64,000 bases of DNA from Nostoc sp. PCC 7107 (GCF_000316625.1 NC_019676.1:62001-126000); one strand, 5' to 3'. Positions 35,777 to 45,233 are shown, counted from the first letter of the stretch. Program-made: numbers and translations. Notes: generated from the letters alone by a model not told the origin.

Positions 35777-37978
35777 ATGAGCGAAAAATCTACTACTTCC
35801 AAGACTTGTGCTTGTCGCCATCTTGCACGCTGCCAAGCGAAGGAAGCAGGCAGACTTTTTCTCTGGTTTCCCGTTACCCATACCCTCACAAAAGTTACAA
35901 CCTATCTACGGCAGTTTGCGCTGAAGTATGAACTTATGCAAGAGCGTCCAGGTCTCTGTTTAGAGTGTAAATCCGGACAAGCCCAAGAACTTGCCTATAA
36001 CTTAGCCCAACTTCTAGCACCAAGAGAATTAAAAGAAACGCAAGTCCTGTTTATTCGTGGCGCACTTCAACCACAACTGCAAGATTTTAGCGACATTGCC
36101 TCATTGCAACGCTTTGTTACATTCAATCAATCTGAGTGGCTAGTAAATATGCTGGCACAGGAACGATTTACTACACACTTTCAACCAATTGTCTCAATTC
36201 AAAATACATCCGAAATTTATGGTTATGAATCGCTATTACGAGGGCTGGATGAAGAAGGTAATTTATTATTACCAGGGCCAATCTTAGAACTAGCCACGGA
36301 AGCCGGATTGCTACCACAACTCGACCGACTCGCTCGCCTGAGTACAATCGCTCAATTTAGCCGCCATCAAGTCAACGGGAAAATCTTCGTCAACTTTACA
36401 CCAACAGCGCTTTATGACCCCGCTTCTTGTCTACGTAGTACAGTCGAAGCAATTGATCAAGCAGGTATTGCTCACGATCAGGTCGTCTTTGAAGTTGTAG
36501 AATCAGACAATCCTCACGATTTAGCCCATCTCAAGGCAGTATTACAATACTATCGAGATAAGGGGTTTTTAGTCGCCCTAGATGACCTTGGTTCCGGCTA
36601 TTCCGGTTTAAACTTATTGCACCAGCTACGTCCCGACTTTATCAAGTTAGACATAGAATTGATTCGAGATGTGCATCAAGATTTGTACAAAGCCTCAATT
36701 ACCGAGAAAATTATCGAGATTGCCCAAAATTTAAACATCCTGACAGTTGCGGAAGGAATTGAGTGCATTGAAGAACTGAACTGGCTACGAGAAAAAGGTG
36801 CAACCTTTGCTCAAGGCTATTTAATTGCTCGACCTGATCCTGTACCTGTGACTAACACTCCCCATTTTGATGCGATCGCTTTAACTTTAGCATCGGCAAC
36901 TGATCAGCCAATCCAGCAGCAAGTGCAACACCAAAGTGAGTCCGAACGCATTGTTGCGGCTGTCACTCAGCGTATCAGGCAATCTTTAGAGTTAGATGAG
37001 ATTTTGCAAACCACAGCCGATGAAGTTCGACAACTATTTGCTGTAGACCGAGTAGTAATTTATCAGTTTGAGCCAGACTGGAGTGGTTTAGTGGCTGTAG
37101 AGTCTTTAGCGCCAGGCTGCATATCCATTCTCGGATTTAATGTGATGGATACATGCTTTCAGTCTACCCGCGCAGATTACTACCAACAGGGCAATACAAG
37201 AGCAATTGAAAATATTGAAACCGCAGGACTATCACCTTGTCATATTGAACTTTTACAGAGGTTACAAATTCGGGCAAATTTGGTTGTGCCGATTTTGCAA
37301 CAAGAGCGTTTATGGGGATTATTAATTGCTCATCAATGTAGCAATAGCAGACAATGGCAGCAATCAGAGATTAATTTATTTAACCAGTTAGCCGGACAAG
37401 CGGCGATCGCTATTCACCAGTCGGAACTGTACCATAAATTACAACAAGCAAACCAAGAATTACAGCGCCTTGCTGCTTCCGATGGTTTAACCCAAGTGGC
37501 AAATCGGCGCTGCTTTGACGACACACTCAAAACTGAGTGGCAAAGATTAGCCAGGGAACAAGCCTGTTTATCTCTAATTTTGTGTGATGTCGATTGTTTT
37601 AAGCTATATAACGATACCTATGGACATCTATCAGGAGATGATGTTCTCAGACAGGTAGCCCAGGCAATTTCAATGACAGCTAAACGCCCTGCTGATTTAG
37701 TCGCTCGGTATGGTGGCGAAGAATTTGCCGTTATTTTGCCCAATACGGATACTGAAGGTGCGATCGCAGTTGCTACAGAAATTCAAAATAATATCCGTGC
37801 ATTGCAATTGCTACATTCAAATTCTCAGATCAATCAAATCATCACCCTTAGTCTGGGTGTCGCAACCATTATCCCCGATAGTCAATCCTCCCCAGCCACC
37901 TTAATTGCTGCTGCTGATCAAGGACTCTATCAGGCAAAAGCTCAAGGTAGAAATTGTATAGTGCAGATGGAACTGTGA
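35777..37978 (+). CDS. EAL-GAF-GGDEF c-di-GMP enzyme with cyanobacteriochrome-like GAF
   Basis: A 733-residue protein. A Cys-rich N terminus (CACRHLARC; later CLEC) is followed by an EAL phosphodiesterase domain (about 128-355) with YGYESLLRG, FVNFTPTAL, VVESD, ALDDLGSGYSGL, IKLDIELI, VAEGIE and QGYLIARP, so the metal-binding residues appear intact. A GAF domain (about 395-555) has D458-T-C460-F and C488-H489, the dual-cysteine cyanobacteriochrome pattern with 28-residue spacing. A GGDEF domain (about 570-733) has an active RYGGEEF site. Both c-di-GMP synthesis and breakdown are thus possible, perhaps switched by light. The order EAL-GAF-GGDEF is inverted relative to the common GGDEF-EAL arrangement. 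It converges with xth. Confidence 0.9.
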   Translation: MSEKSTTSKTCACRHLARCQAKEAGRLFLWFPVTHTLTKVTTYLRQFALKYELMQERPGLCLECKSGQAQELAYNLAQLLAPRELKETQVLFIRGALQPQLQDFSDIASLQRFVTFNQSEWLVNMLAQERFTTHFQPIVSIQNTSEIYGYESLLRGLDEEGNLLLPGPILELATEAGLLPQLDRLARLSTIAQFSRHQVNGKIFVNFTPTALYDPASCLRSTVEAIDQAGIAHDQVVFEVVESDNPHDLAHLKAVLQYYRDKGFLVALDDLGSGYSGLNLLHQLRPDFIKLDIELIRDVHQDLYKASITEKIIEIAQNLNILTVAEGIECIEELNWLREKGATFAQGYLIARPDPVPVTNTPHFDAIALTLASATDQPIQQQVQHQSESERIVAAVTQRIRQSLELDEILQTTADEVRQLFAVDRVVIYQFEPDWSGLVAVESLAPGCISILGFNVMDTCFQSTRADYYQQGNTRAIENIETAGLSPCHIELLQRLQIRANLVVPILQQERLWGLLIAHQCSNSRQWQQSEINLFNQLAGQAAIAIHQSELYHKLQQANQELQRLAASDGLTQVANRRCFDDTLKTEWQRLAREQACLSLILCDVDCFKLYNDTYGHLSGDDVLRQVAQAISMTAKRPADLVARYGGEEFAVILPNTDTEGAIAVATEIQNNIRALQLLHSNSQINQIITLSLGVATIIPDSQSSPATLIAAADQGLYQAKAQGRNCIVQMEL

Positions 37979-37994
37979 AGCATAAATTTTTAAT

Positions 37995-38780
37995 CTACTC
38001 AATTTCCACAATCACTGGTGTGTGGTCGCTAGGTTGGTTTAGTTTTCTGGGGTTAACATCAATGATGCAACTTTTGGCACGCTCATACAAAACTGGTGTG
38101 AGATAGTGATGATCAATTCGCCAACCCAAGTTACGCCGAAAGGCGGCTGTGCGATAATCCCACCAGCTATAATGACCACCTTCAGCCGTAAATTTGCGAA
38201 AAGCATCGGCAAAGCCTAATTCCAAAATATCTCGTAAGGCTTGGCGTTCTGCTGGGGATGCCATAATGTGGCTTTCTGGATTTACTTTGTCGTGAATATC
38301 TATAGACTCCAAGGCAATATTAAAGTCACCACAGATGCAAATAGCTGATTGAGATTTAAGCAGAAATTGTAAATACTCTTGTAATATATTCAACCAGCGT
38401 AACTTAAATTCATATTTTTCACTGCCGATCGCAGAACCATTAGGCACATATAAATTTACAATCCGAATGCCATCAATCACACCTGTAATTACGCGTTTTT
38501 GCTCATCCCATTCTGGTTCTAAGTGAGGCAGTATAGCAGTGAAACCAGATGAAACATCTGTTAGTGGTTGACGGGAGATGAGGGCTACACCGTTATAAGC
38601 TTTTTGTCCTGATATATAGACGTGATAACCTAATTCTGTAAAAGGCGATCGCGGAAAGTCGGCATCTATGACTTTAGTCTCTTGCAAACAAAGCACATCC
38701 ACAGGATTCTCACTTAACCAATTGCTCACCTGTTCAAGACGAGTGCGAATCGAATTAACATTCCAAGTAACAATTTTCAT
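37995..38780 (-). CDS. xth: Exodeoxyribonuclease III
   Basis: A 261-residue AP endonuclease/3' exonuclease of the ExoIII/EEP fold used in base excision repair. Motifs are MKIVTWNVNSIRTRL, LCLQETKV with the metal-binding Glu, YVPNGSAIGSEKYEFKL, the CGDFNIAL catalytic block, and the C-terminal RIDHHYLTPVL and PSDHTPVIVEIE with the catalytic Asp-His. Length is normal and all catalytic residues are visible. It converges on the EAL-GGDEF gene with 16 nt between stops. Confidence 0.95.
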   Translation of the reverse strand: MKIVTWNVNSIRTRLEQVSNWLSENPVDVLCLQETKVIDADFPRSPFTELGYHVYISGQKAYNGVALISRQPLTDVSSGFTAILPHLEPEWDEQKRVITGVIDGIRIVNLYVPNGSAIGSEKYEFKLRWLNILQEYLQFLLKSQSAICICGDFNIALESIDIHDKVNPESHIMASPAERQALRDILELGFADAFRKFTAEGGHYSWWDYRTAAFRRNLGWRIDHHYLTPVLYERAKSCIIDVNPRKLNQPSDHTPVIVEIE

Positions 38781-39240
38781 TTAGTTATATATCGAATTAA
38801 TACGTGATATTCTCAATTATCAAAATTTTAGTTTTATTTAATTTTTATGTTAATGATCCTCGCAATTGCCTATTTTTACACAGTTTGACATTTTTCTAAA
38901 ATTGATCCCGGCTGGTATTTTTAGTATTTACAGCTACAAAATCTACATTTTTGTAAGTTCTACTACAAAATATCCTAACTGCTTCTGATCCCCAAGGTAG
39001 ATGAAATTTAAGGAAGGTGAGCTATATTTTATAGGGGTAGGCACTTAGTGTCTACGACATAGTAAATGGTCTTAAATGTATTGGTAGACTTGGACGTTAC
39101 TGTTAACTAATGTTGCACTCTTCAGAGTCAGTTAAGTTAATTGAAATCTTAAAAGAGTCAGTAAAAATGCTTTGTCTTCTTGAAAAGGTTTTACTAATCT
39201 TCACAAAAAGACTTACTTACAGTCCGAACCAAAACAACTT
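38781..39240. other. Divergent spacer between xth and the GT4 gene
   Basis: No gene is seen. A small hairpin GTAGGCAC/GTGTCTAC with one G-U pair lies at 39037-39055. No ribosome site is apparent before the GT4 start codon. Confidence 0.4.
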
Positions 39241-40308
39241 ATGAAAATCGCTCAAGTAGCCCCCTTATGGGAACAAGTTCCGCCTCCAAATTATGGGGGA
39301 ATTGAACTGGTCGTGAGTCGCTTGACCGATGAATTAGTGCGTCGCGGCCATGAAGTAACTTTATTTGCTTCTGGTGATTCACAAACTCTGGCTCGTTTAG
39401 CAGCAATTTATCCACGCGCTTTACGTTTAGACAATAATGTCAAAGAGTATGCAGTGTATGAAATGTTAGAACTGAGCCAAGCTTATCAACAAGCTGCGGA
39501 ATTCGATATCATTCATTCTCATGTAGGAATTGCGGCATTAGCCTTGGCGAGTTTGGTTTCAACTCCGACAGTGCATACTCTGCACGGCAATTTTACTAAA
39601 GACAACATTAACGTATACAGTCACCATCAAAAGCAACCATACGTCAGCATTAGTAACGCCCAACGGCAAATTAATTTAAATTATGCTGCCACAGTCTATA
39701 ACGGAATTCAGCTGACAGATTATCCGTTTATAGCCCAACCAAAAGAACCGCCATACTTGGCATTCTTAGGGCGGTTTTCTCCCGAAAAAGGGCCACACCA
39801 AGCGATCGCAATTGCCAAGCAAACTGGCTGGCGCTTAAAAATGGCCGGAAAAGTTGATGTAGCCGACTCGAAGTTTTTTGAACAAGAGATTGCCCCTAAA
39901 ATAGATGGTCAGCAAATTGAATATCTCGGTGAAATTAACCACACCGCAAAAGCTGAACTTCTCGGCAATGCTGCAATTACTCTTTTCCCCATTTCTTGGC
40001 AAGAACCTTTTGGTTTGGTGATGATCGAATCTATGGCCACTGGTACACCAGTAATTGCCATGAATTTAGGTTCTGTACCGGAGGTTATTGTTCAAGGTCA
40101 AACAGGTTTTATCTGCCAAAACTATCAAGAAATGGCAGCGATGATTCCCGCAGCTTTGAAACTAAATCGTCACGCTTGTAGAGAACACGTCAAAAACAAA
40201 TTTAGCGTTACTCAAATGGTAGACGGTTACGAAGCAGTCTACAAAGAAATTATAAAAAATCGCATCAACCTTAACGGTTACATCCATGCCGCTAAAGTTC
40301 GGCAATAA
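39241..40308 (+). CDS. Family 4 glycosyltransferase
   Basis: A 355-residue GT-B fold enzyme. The N-terminal domain opens with IAQVAPLWEQVPPPNYGGIE, the acceptor-binding Gly-rich loop, followed by RRGHEVTLFASGDS and FDIIHSHVG. The C-terminal donor domain has LAFLGRFSPEKGPHQAIAIA and the E-x7-E motif region in SWQEPFGLVMIESMATGTPV. Such enzymes retain anomeric configuration and build glycolipids or polysaccharides. The small zinc-ribbon gene follows 57 nt later and is probably in the same transcript. The sugar donor is not known. Confidence 0.9.
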   Translation: MKIAQVAPLWEQVPPPNYGGIELVVSRLTDELVRRGHEVTLFASGDSQTLARLAAIYPRALRLDNNVKEYAVYEMLELSQAYQQAAEFDIIHSHVGIAALALASLVSTPTVHTLHGNFTKDNINVYSHHQKQPYVSISNAQRQINLNYAATVYNGIQLTDYPFIAQPKEPPYLAFLGRFSPEKGPHQAIAIAKQTGWRLKMAGKVDVADSKFFEQEIAPKIDGQQIEYLGEINHTAKAELLGNAAITLFPISWQEPFGLVMIESMATGTPVIAMNLGSVPEVIVQGQTGFICQNYQEMAAMIPAALKLNRHACREHVKNKFSVTQMVDGYEAVYKEIIKNRINLNGYIHAAKVRQ

Positions 40309-40365
40309 TTTACAACCTTTTTACCTGCGTTTTAACATCAATCTTATTTTAAGGAGGACATTGGA

Positions 40366-40551
40366 ATGAGTATGCGAGCCAACAATTGCCCATGTTGCGG
40401 TGGTTCCCTACTGCGTCATGTCCGTCATGGTGAACTATATTGGTTTTGCCTGTCGTGCCGACAAGAAGTACCGCTGTTAACAGTTAATCGCGTAAATAAT
40501 GGGGAAACCCGGAATACAGGAGTGCTAACTCAGCCAAAGATCAATACTTAA
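40366..40551 (+). CDS. Small zinc-ribbon protein
   Basis: A 61-residue protein with two CxxC knuckles: C8-P-C10-C11 near the N terminus and C28-L-S-C31, separated by a short basic hairpin (LLRHVRHGELYWF). This is a single zinc ribbon; the C-terminal half is polar and probably disordered. A very strong AAGGAGG site precedes ATG 40366, showing that the gene is real and well translated. It lies between the GT4 and alcohol dehydrogenase genes. The function is unknown; nucleic-acid or protein binding is the usual role of such ribbons. Confidence 0.8.
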   Translation: MSMRANNCPCCGGSLLRHVRHGELYWFCLSCRQEVPLLTVNRVNNGETRNTGVLTQPKINT

Positions 40552-40637
40552 GTCTTTTAATTACTAGTTTGGCTGTTTTCGTATGTAAGTCTCCAGCTGA
40601 TAAAATCAGGTGGAGCTTTTGAATTGGGTCACAAGCC

Positions 40638-41669
40638 TTGTTAGCAGCATTACTTTATGGTCAGGAAGATTTACGGTTAGAACAAGTCGCTGACCCCACA
40701 CCAGCAGCTGGTGAAGTTGTCATACAAGTTGGTGCAGCGACAACTTGCGGTACAGATTTGAAAGTTTGGCGGCGTGGTGGTCATGCCAAGATGTTGAAAC
40801 CACCCACATTGTTTGGTCATGAAGCCGCCGGAGTGATTGTAGCGGTGGGTGCAGGTGTTAGCAATTGGCAAGTAGGCGATCGCGTCGTGGCTAATAATTC
40901 TGCCCCTTGTATGGAATGTTTTTTTTGTCAACGCCAAGAATATTCCCTATGTCCGAATTTGACTTGGAATAATGGCACATTTGCCGAATATCTCAAAATT
41001 CCTGCACCCATAGTCCAGCATAATTTATTGCGTCTGCCGGATGAACTGCCCTTTGAGTTGGCGGCGATGACAGAACCATTGGCTTGTGTATTGCATGGTG
41101 TCGCCCGTTCCCATATCAAACCCAAAGATAGAGTAGTTGTTTTGGGAGATGGGGCGATTGGTTTAATGTTTGTCGCTGCATTAGCTGATACATCTGAAGT
41201 AATACTGTGGGGCGGAAATGACCACAGGCTAGAAATTGGTCAAAAACTCGGCGCAACCCAGACATTTAACTATCATCAAATGACTGATATTCCTGGTGTG
41301 GTGAAAGAACTGACCCAAGGTTGGGGTGCAGATGTAGTGATTGAAGCCACTGGTGTACCCAGTGTATGGGAAACTGCGATCGCTTGCGCTCGTCCTGGGG
41401 CAACAGTCAACTTATTCGGTGGTTGTCCACGAGATACAACAATTACCGTGAATACAGAACAATTGCACTACAGTGAACTTACTTTAAAAGGCGTATTTCA
41501 CAACACACCTGAATATGTGCGATCGGCACTTGCCATGATAGCCAGTCGCAAAATCCCTTTAGAATTACTTATCAGTGAAAAGCGACCTTTAAAGGATCTA
41601 GAACAGGTATTTCATGATATGAAAGCGCGTCAAGTAATTAAAGTAGCAATGGTTTGTACTCAGGACTGA
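40638..41669 (+). CDS. Zinc-dependent medium-chain dehydrogenase
   Basis: A 343-residue MDR-family alcohol/polyol dehydrogenase. The catalytic zinc ligands lie in TTCGTDLKVW and LFGHEAAGVIVAVG; the structural zinc loop has four Cys in CMECFFCQRQEYSLC; the Rossmann fold has VVVLGDGAIGLMFV followed by VIEATGVPSVWE. The overall pattern resembles sorbitol/threonine dehydrogenases and glutathione-independent aldehyde dehydrogenases. The start is TTG 40638; no ATG is in frame before the conserved N terminus. It overlaps slightly the reading frame of the degraded nuclease gene that follows. The substrate is unknown. Confidence 0.88.
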   Translation: MLAALLYGQEDLRLEQVADPTPAAGEVVIQVGAATTCGTDLKVWRRGGHAKMLKPPTLFGHEAAGVIVAVGAGVSNWQVGDRVVANNSAPCMECFFCQRQEYSLCPNLTWNNGTFAEYLKIPAPIVQHNLLRLPDELPFELAAMTEPLACVLHGVARSHIKPKDRVVVLGDGAIGLMFVAALADTSEVILWGGNDHRLEIGQKLGATQTFNYHQMTDIPGVVKELTQGWGADVVIEATGVPSVWETAIACARPGATVNLFGGCPRDTTITVNTEQLHYSELTLKGVFHNTPEYVRSALAMIASRKIPLELLISEKRPLKDLEQVFHDMKARQVIKVAMVCTQD

Positions 41670-41677
41670 ATTTCTCG

Positions 41678-42582
41678 ATGATTGACCATGATCGTTTATT
41701 TAAAGAACTTCTTTCTAACTTCTTCCCTGAGTTTATCGAGTTATTTTTTCCCGATGTCAGTGCTTATTGGGAGCGAGACTCTATCGAGTTTTTACCACAA
41801 GAAGTATTTACAGATGTGACTGAAGGAGAGCGTAAAATACTCGATGTAGCAGCTAAAGTTGTATTTAGAAATCAAAATACTTTATTCATCATCCACACTG
41901 AACATCAATCTTATTCACAAACTAACTTCAATCAGCGAATGTTTACCTACTTCGCTCGACTGCATGAAAAATATGCGTTACCCATATATCCTATAGTCAT
42001 TTATTCCCATGACACACCACTGACACCAGAACCGAACTCATATCGCATTTTCCTAACAAAAAGGTGCTGGAATTTAATTATGATGTTGTGCAATTAAATC
42101 AATTCAGATGGCAGGACTTTCTCAATCAAAGAAATCCTGTCGCTAGTGCTTTAATAGCTAAAATGCGGATGAATATTCAAGAACGCCCAATAGTAAAACT
42201 AACGTCCTTACAATTGCTGGCGAACTTAGAACTCAACCCAGCACAAGTACAATTGATATCAGGGTTTATTGATACATATCTCGATTTGAATGCTCAAGAA
42301 GAAAGAATATTTTAAGAGCAACTTGCTAGTATTGAACCACAGCAGGAGGAAAGAGTTATGCAAATTGTTACAAGTTGGATGAGACAAGGAATACAGCAAG
42401 GAATACAACAAGGAGAATCGACACTGATATTACGCCAACTTAACCGCCGTTTAGGTGAAGTGAATCCGCAATTGCAAGCACAAATTCAAAGCTTATCAAC
42501 TGCGGAGTTAGAAGATTTAGGTGAAGCTTTGCTAAATTTTACAACCACTACTGACTTAGAAGCTTGGTTTGAAAATAGATAG
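41678..42582 (+). pseudogene. Rpn-type PD-(D/E)XK nuclease gene, broken by frameshift and stop
   Basis: Three consecutive frames together encode one Rpn/DUF4351-type protein (recombination-promoting nuclease / putative transposase family) of about 300 residues. Part 1 (41678-about 42050) has MIDHDRLFKELLSNFFPEF, the nuclease core and THTEHQS-like IIHTEHQS. One base appears lost in the TTTT run near 42050; adding a T restores RIFPNKKVLEFNYDVVQLN in the next frame. A TAA at 42313-42315 then interrupts ERIF-EQLASIEPQQEE in frame, where AAA would be expected. The last part (to 42582) has the typical QQGIQQGES repeat and the DUF4351-like tail. Two independent lesions mean the gene is inactive unless sequencing errors are involved. 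Confidence 0.85.
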
Positions 42583-42596
42583 TTAAAATTACTCAA

Positions 42597-43175
42597 TTAG
42601 TACGGAGTGCCTTTTTCTTTTCTTTGGCGTTGTAATGCTTCTTCGTACCACTCCAATTCCTTTAAAAATTGACCAAATCTTTTAGTCAAACTTGCTTCTC
42701 GTGGAGTACCTGATTCATCCAAAGAGTCACCAATTTTGGAGATAGCAAACATGGTGGAAATAGTAACCATTCCCATCTCTCCTAGAAAAGAGCGTAACTG
42801 TATGGCTGCGCGTACACCGCCGAAGCCACCAACTGAGTAGGAAACAATTCCAGCCGGGCGGAAATAGTATTCTTCGAGATAATGATCCATAAGATTACTC
42901 AACCCCGGCTGAATAGAATGGTTGTATTCTCCGGTAATCACGACAAAACCGTCTGCGGTGCGGATATGTTCTGCTAATTCTGCCATTCTTACCGGAGCCT
43001 GACCTTGATCATACTCCTTGTACATTCGGTCTAAAATGCCAAAGTCATACTCCTTTGCATCGACAAAAATTACCTCATGGTTTCTTTGTTGGAGTTGATC
43101 AATGATAAATCTAGCAGCTTTGATGCCTTGGCGATCGCTTCTGTAGGAACCGTAGAAAACTAATGTTTTAAACAT
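42597..43175 (-). CDS. NADPH-dependent FMN reductase family protein
   Basis: A 192-residue flavodoxin-like reductase. The FMN phosphate-binding loop is FYGSYRSDRQG near the N terminus; the second flavin loop is TGEYNHSIQPGLSNLMDH, typical for ArsH/chromate reductase/azoreductase-like enzymes (family FMN_red). VSYSVGGFGGVRAA forms the third loop. It may reduce quinones, azo compounds or metals with NADPH. It lies 125 nt downstream of hemH on the same strand, separated by repeats, so cotranscription is uncertain. Confidence 0.88.
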   Translation of the reverse strand: MFKTLVFYGSYRSDRQGIKAARFIIDQLQQRNHEVIFVDAKEYDFGILDRMYKEYDQGQAPVRMAELAEHIRTADGFVVITGEYNHSIQPGLSNLMDHYLEEYYFRPAGIVSYSVGGFGGVRAAIQLRSFLGEMGMVTISTMFAISKIGDSLDESGTPREASLTKRFGQFLKELEWYEEALQRQRKEKGTPY

Positions 43176-43179
43176 AGTA

Positions 43180-43297
43180 AGTAGGGAGTGGTAAGTAGGG
43201 AATGGGGTTTAGGGATTAAAAGACTTTCATAAATTCATTGTGAAATTTACTTAAAAATACTACTTTATCGTCCCTAGTCTCTAGCCCCTAGCCCCTG
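43180..43297. repeat. STRR-type repeats between hemH and the FMN reductase gene
   Basis: Tandem GTAGGGAGTGGTAAGTAGGGA units (43186-43206 region) face TAGTCTC/TAGCCCC/TAGCCCC heptamers near 43275-43294 in inverted orientation. This is a heptamer repeat arranged as a loose hairpin within the 124-nt spacer. Confidence 0.45.
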
Positions 43298-43299
43298 TT

Positions 43300-44466
43300 T
43301 TATTGCAACAGTCCAATCATGTGTAACAAACCATGACCAGTAACTAACTCAATAATTAAAGCAATAAAGCCTAACATTGCAATTCGACCGTTCCAGACTT
43401 CTGCACTCGTAGTCATACCCCATTCCCAACTTTCTGGGGGATACATCTTCACCCTTTTTTTTATTTGGGCTGCTTGTGATAGCTTGAAATTGGGTTGTTC
43501 TAGTGCTTCAATGACTAAATCAGCCAAAGCTCGAATAAATACTGGATGAGTATTTGGCGCAGGTGCGCGACGGAAGTTGTGAATTCCGGCTTCTTCAGCA
43601 ATTTCTCGATATTCAATGTCAATTTCTTGCAGTGTCTCGATGTGTTCGGAGACAAAACTGATGGGTACAACCACGATATCTTTTACGCCTTGTGCGCCTA
43701 ATTCTTTTAGCGCATCTTCAGTATAGGGTTGTAGCCATTCTACGGGGCCGACACGGCTTTGATAAGCCAAAGTGTGAGCATTGGGACGATTTAGAGTCTG
43801 CATAATTAAGTATGTGCATTCCTCAATTTCTTGCTGATAGGGGTCGCCAGCTTCTTCAACGTAGCTTTTGGGAACACCGTGGGCGCTAAAGAAGATATGC
43901 ACATCATCAGGATGAGGACATTGGTCTATTTCCTGGGCGATAAGTTGTGCCATCGCTTGCAGGTAGTTTGGTTGTTTATACCAGGAAGGAATAACAGTGT
44001 ATTCCAGCGGTTGTAGTTTTGGGTCTTCTCGCCAAAGTTTTTCTAATAGCCGGAAACTAGAACCACTAGTACTAATGGAAAATTGTGGGTAAAGCGGCAG
44101 AATGACCAATTTTTCGATATCATCTTGAGTTAGCAAGGCGATCGCTTCTTCTGTATAAGGATGCCAGTAACGCATACCTACGTAGATGTTAGCTTCTTGC
44201 CCTAAATCACTCAACTGTTCTTTTAAGGCTTCTCCTTGCGCTTCTGTAATTCGTCGTAAGGGAGAACCACCACCAATTTGCTTATAATTTGCTTGAGATG
44301 TTTTCACGCGCCGCGAGGCAATGAACCACGCTAGGGGTCTTTGCAACCAGCGAAATGGTAGGCGAATGATTTCGGGATCAGAAAATAAGTTGTACAAAAA
44401 TGGCCCGACATCCTCTAACTTATCGGGGCCACCGAGATTGAGTAATAAAACGCCTACACGACCCAT
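43300..44466 (-). CDS. hemH: Ferrochelatase with C-terminal CAB-like domain
   Basis: Inserts Fe2+ into protoporphyrin IX, the last step of heme synthesis. The 388-residue protein has the ferrochelatase core (about 1-325) with [24 protein letters not shown], the catalytic His in [19 protein letters not shown], and [16 protein letters not shown] Pro/charged linker leads to a C-terminal chlorophyll-binding-like helix, [20 protein letters not shown], of the Lhc/HLIP type. This extension is normal in cyanobacterial and plastid ferrochelatases and is linked to membrane attachment and pigment balancing. The methyltransferase gene at 44560 diverges from it. Confidence 0.97.
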   Translation of the reverse strand: MGRVGVLLLNLGGPDKLEDVGPFLYNLFSDPEIIRLPFRWLQRPLAWFIASRRVKTSQANYKQIGGGSPLRRITEAQGEALKEQLSDLGQEANIYVGMRYWHPYTEEAIALLTQDDIEKLVILPLYPQFSISTSGSSFRLLEKLWREDPKLQPLEYTVIPSWYKQPNYLQAMAQLIAQEIDQCPHPDDVHIFFSAHGVPKSYVEEAGDPYQQEIEECTYLIMQTLNRPNAHTLAYQSRVGPVEWLQPYTEDALKELGAQGVKDIVVVPISFVSEHIETLQEIDIEYREIAEEAGIHNFRRAPAPNTHPVFIRALADLVIEALEQPNFKLSQAAQIKKRVKMYPPESWEWGMTTSAEVWNGRIAMLGFIALIIELVTGHGLLHMIGLLQ

Positions 44467-44559
44467 AGCAGTTATTTTCCCCCAACCTTTTCAGATTTTT
44501 TACTAATGTTAACAATATATCTTTATTAAATATAAAGCTTAACAGTCAGGAAAGATGCA

Positions 44560-45183
44560 ATGGCCACAATTTTACGTGATTTAAGTTATCGGTATCAATG
44601 GTTGTATGATGCTATTTCCCGCGTAGCAGCTATCAGTGTTGGTGGTGAAACCCACTTTCGCCAACTTGCCTTACAAGGCTTAACAATTCATTCAGATACT
44701 CAGGTATTAGATTTATGTTGTGGTAGTGGGCAATCTACACAGTTTTTAGTGAAATCTTCACAAAATGTAACAGGATTAGATGCCTCACCAAAATCATTGC
44801 AACGAGCAAAACAAAATGTCCCAGAAGCCTCATATATAGAAGCTTTTGCTGAAAATATGCCCTTTGCCAATAATTCTTTTGATGTGGTACATACCAGCGC
44901 CGCATTACATGAAATGGAACCTGAACAATTACGACAAATTCTGCAAGAAGTTTATCGAATTTTAAAACCAGGAGGAGTGTTTACATTAGTAGATTTTCAT
45001 GCACCGAATAATCCCATATTTTGGCCTGGTGTCGCAGTGTTTTTACTATTGTTTGAAACAGAAACAGCTTGGGAGTTAATCAAAACTGATTTACCAGGGT
45101 TATTAAAGGAAATTGGCTTCAATGTAGAGAAGACACAACTGTATGCAGGCGGTAGCTTACAAGTGATTCACTCCAAAAAATAG
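44560..45183 (+). CDS. Class I SAM-dependent methyltransferase
   Basis: A 207-residue Rossmann-fold methyltransferase of the UbiE/Methyltransf_11 type. The SAM-binding motif I is QVLDLCCGSGQSTQFL; motif II lies in VTGLDASPKSL; the post-motif is FDVVHTSAALHEM, followed by EVYRILKPGGVFTLVDFH. The N terminus (LSYRYQWLYDAISR) resembles cyanobacterial quinone- or phenol-methyltransferase-like proteins. The acceptor is not identifiable. It diverges from hemH and converges on coaBC. Confidence 0.88.
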   Translation: MATILRDLSYRYQWLYDAISRVAAISVGGETHFRQLALQGLTIHSDTQVLDLCCGSGQSTQFLVKSSQNVTGLDASPKSLQRAKQNVPEASYIEAFAENMPFANNSFDVVHTSAALHEMEPEQLRQILQEVYRILKPGGVFTLVDFHAPNNPIFWPGVAVFLLLFETETAWELIKTDLPGLLKEIGFNVEKTQLYAGGSLQVIHSKK

Positions 45184-45213
45184 CCTCCTACTCAACAAGC
45201 AAACTTTCTCTAA

Positions 45214-45233
45214 CTCTTTGCGCCTCTGCGTGA
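45214..45233. repeat. Dispersed CTTTGCGCCTCTGCGTGAGG repeat
   Basis: A copy of the CTTTGCGCCTCTGCGTGA repeat, the complement of the ACGCAGAGGCGCAAAG element found at 61735-61755. It lies between the convergent methyltransferase and coaBC genes. Confidence 0.6.

Noticed and set aside
43300-44466. C-terminal CAB-like helix of ferrochelatase considered as a novel fusion
   Set aside because: This extension is a known, normal feature of cyanobacterial and plastid type ferrochelatases.
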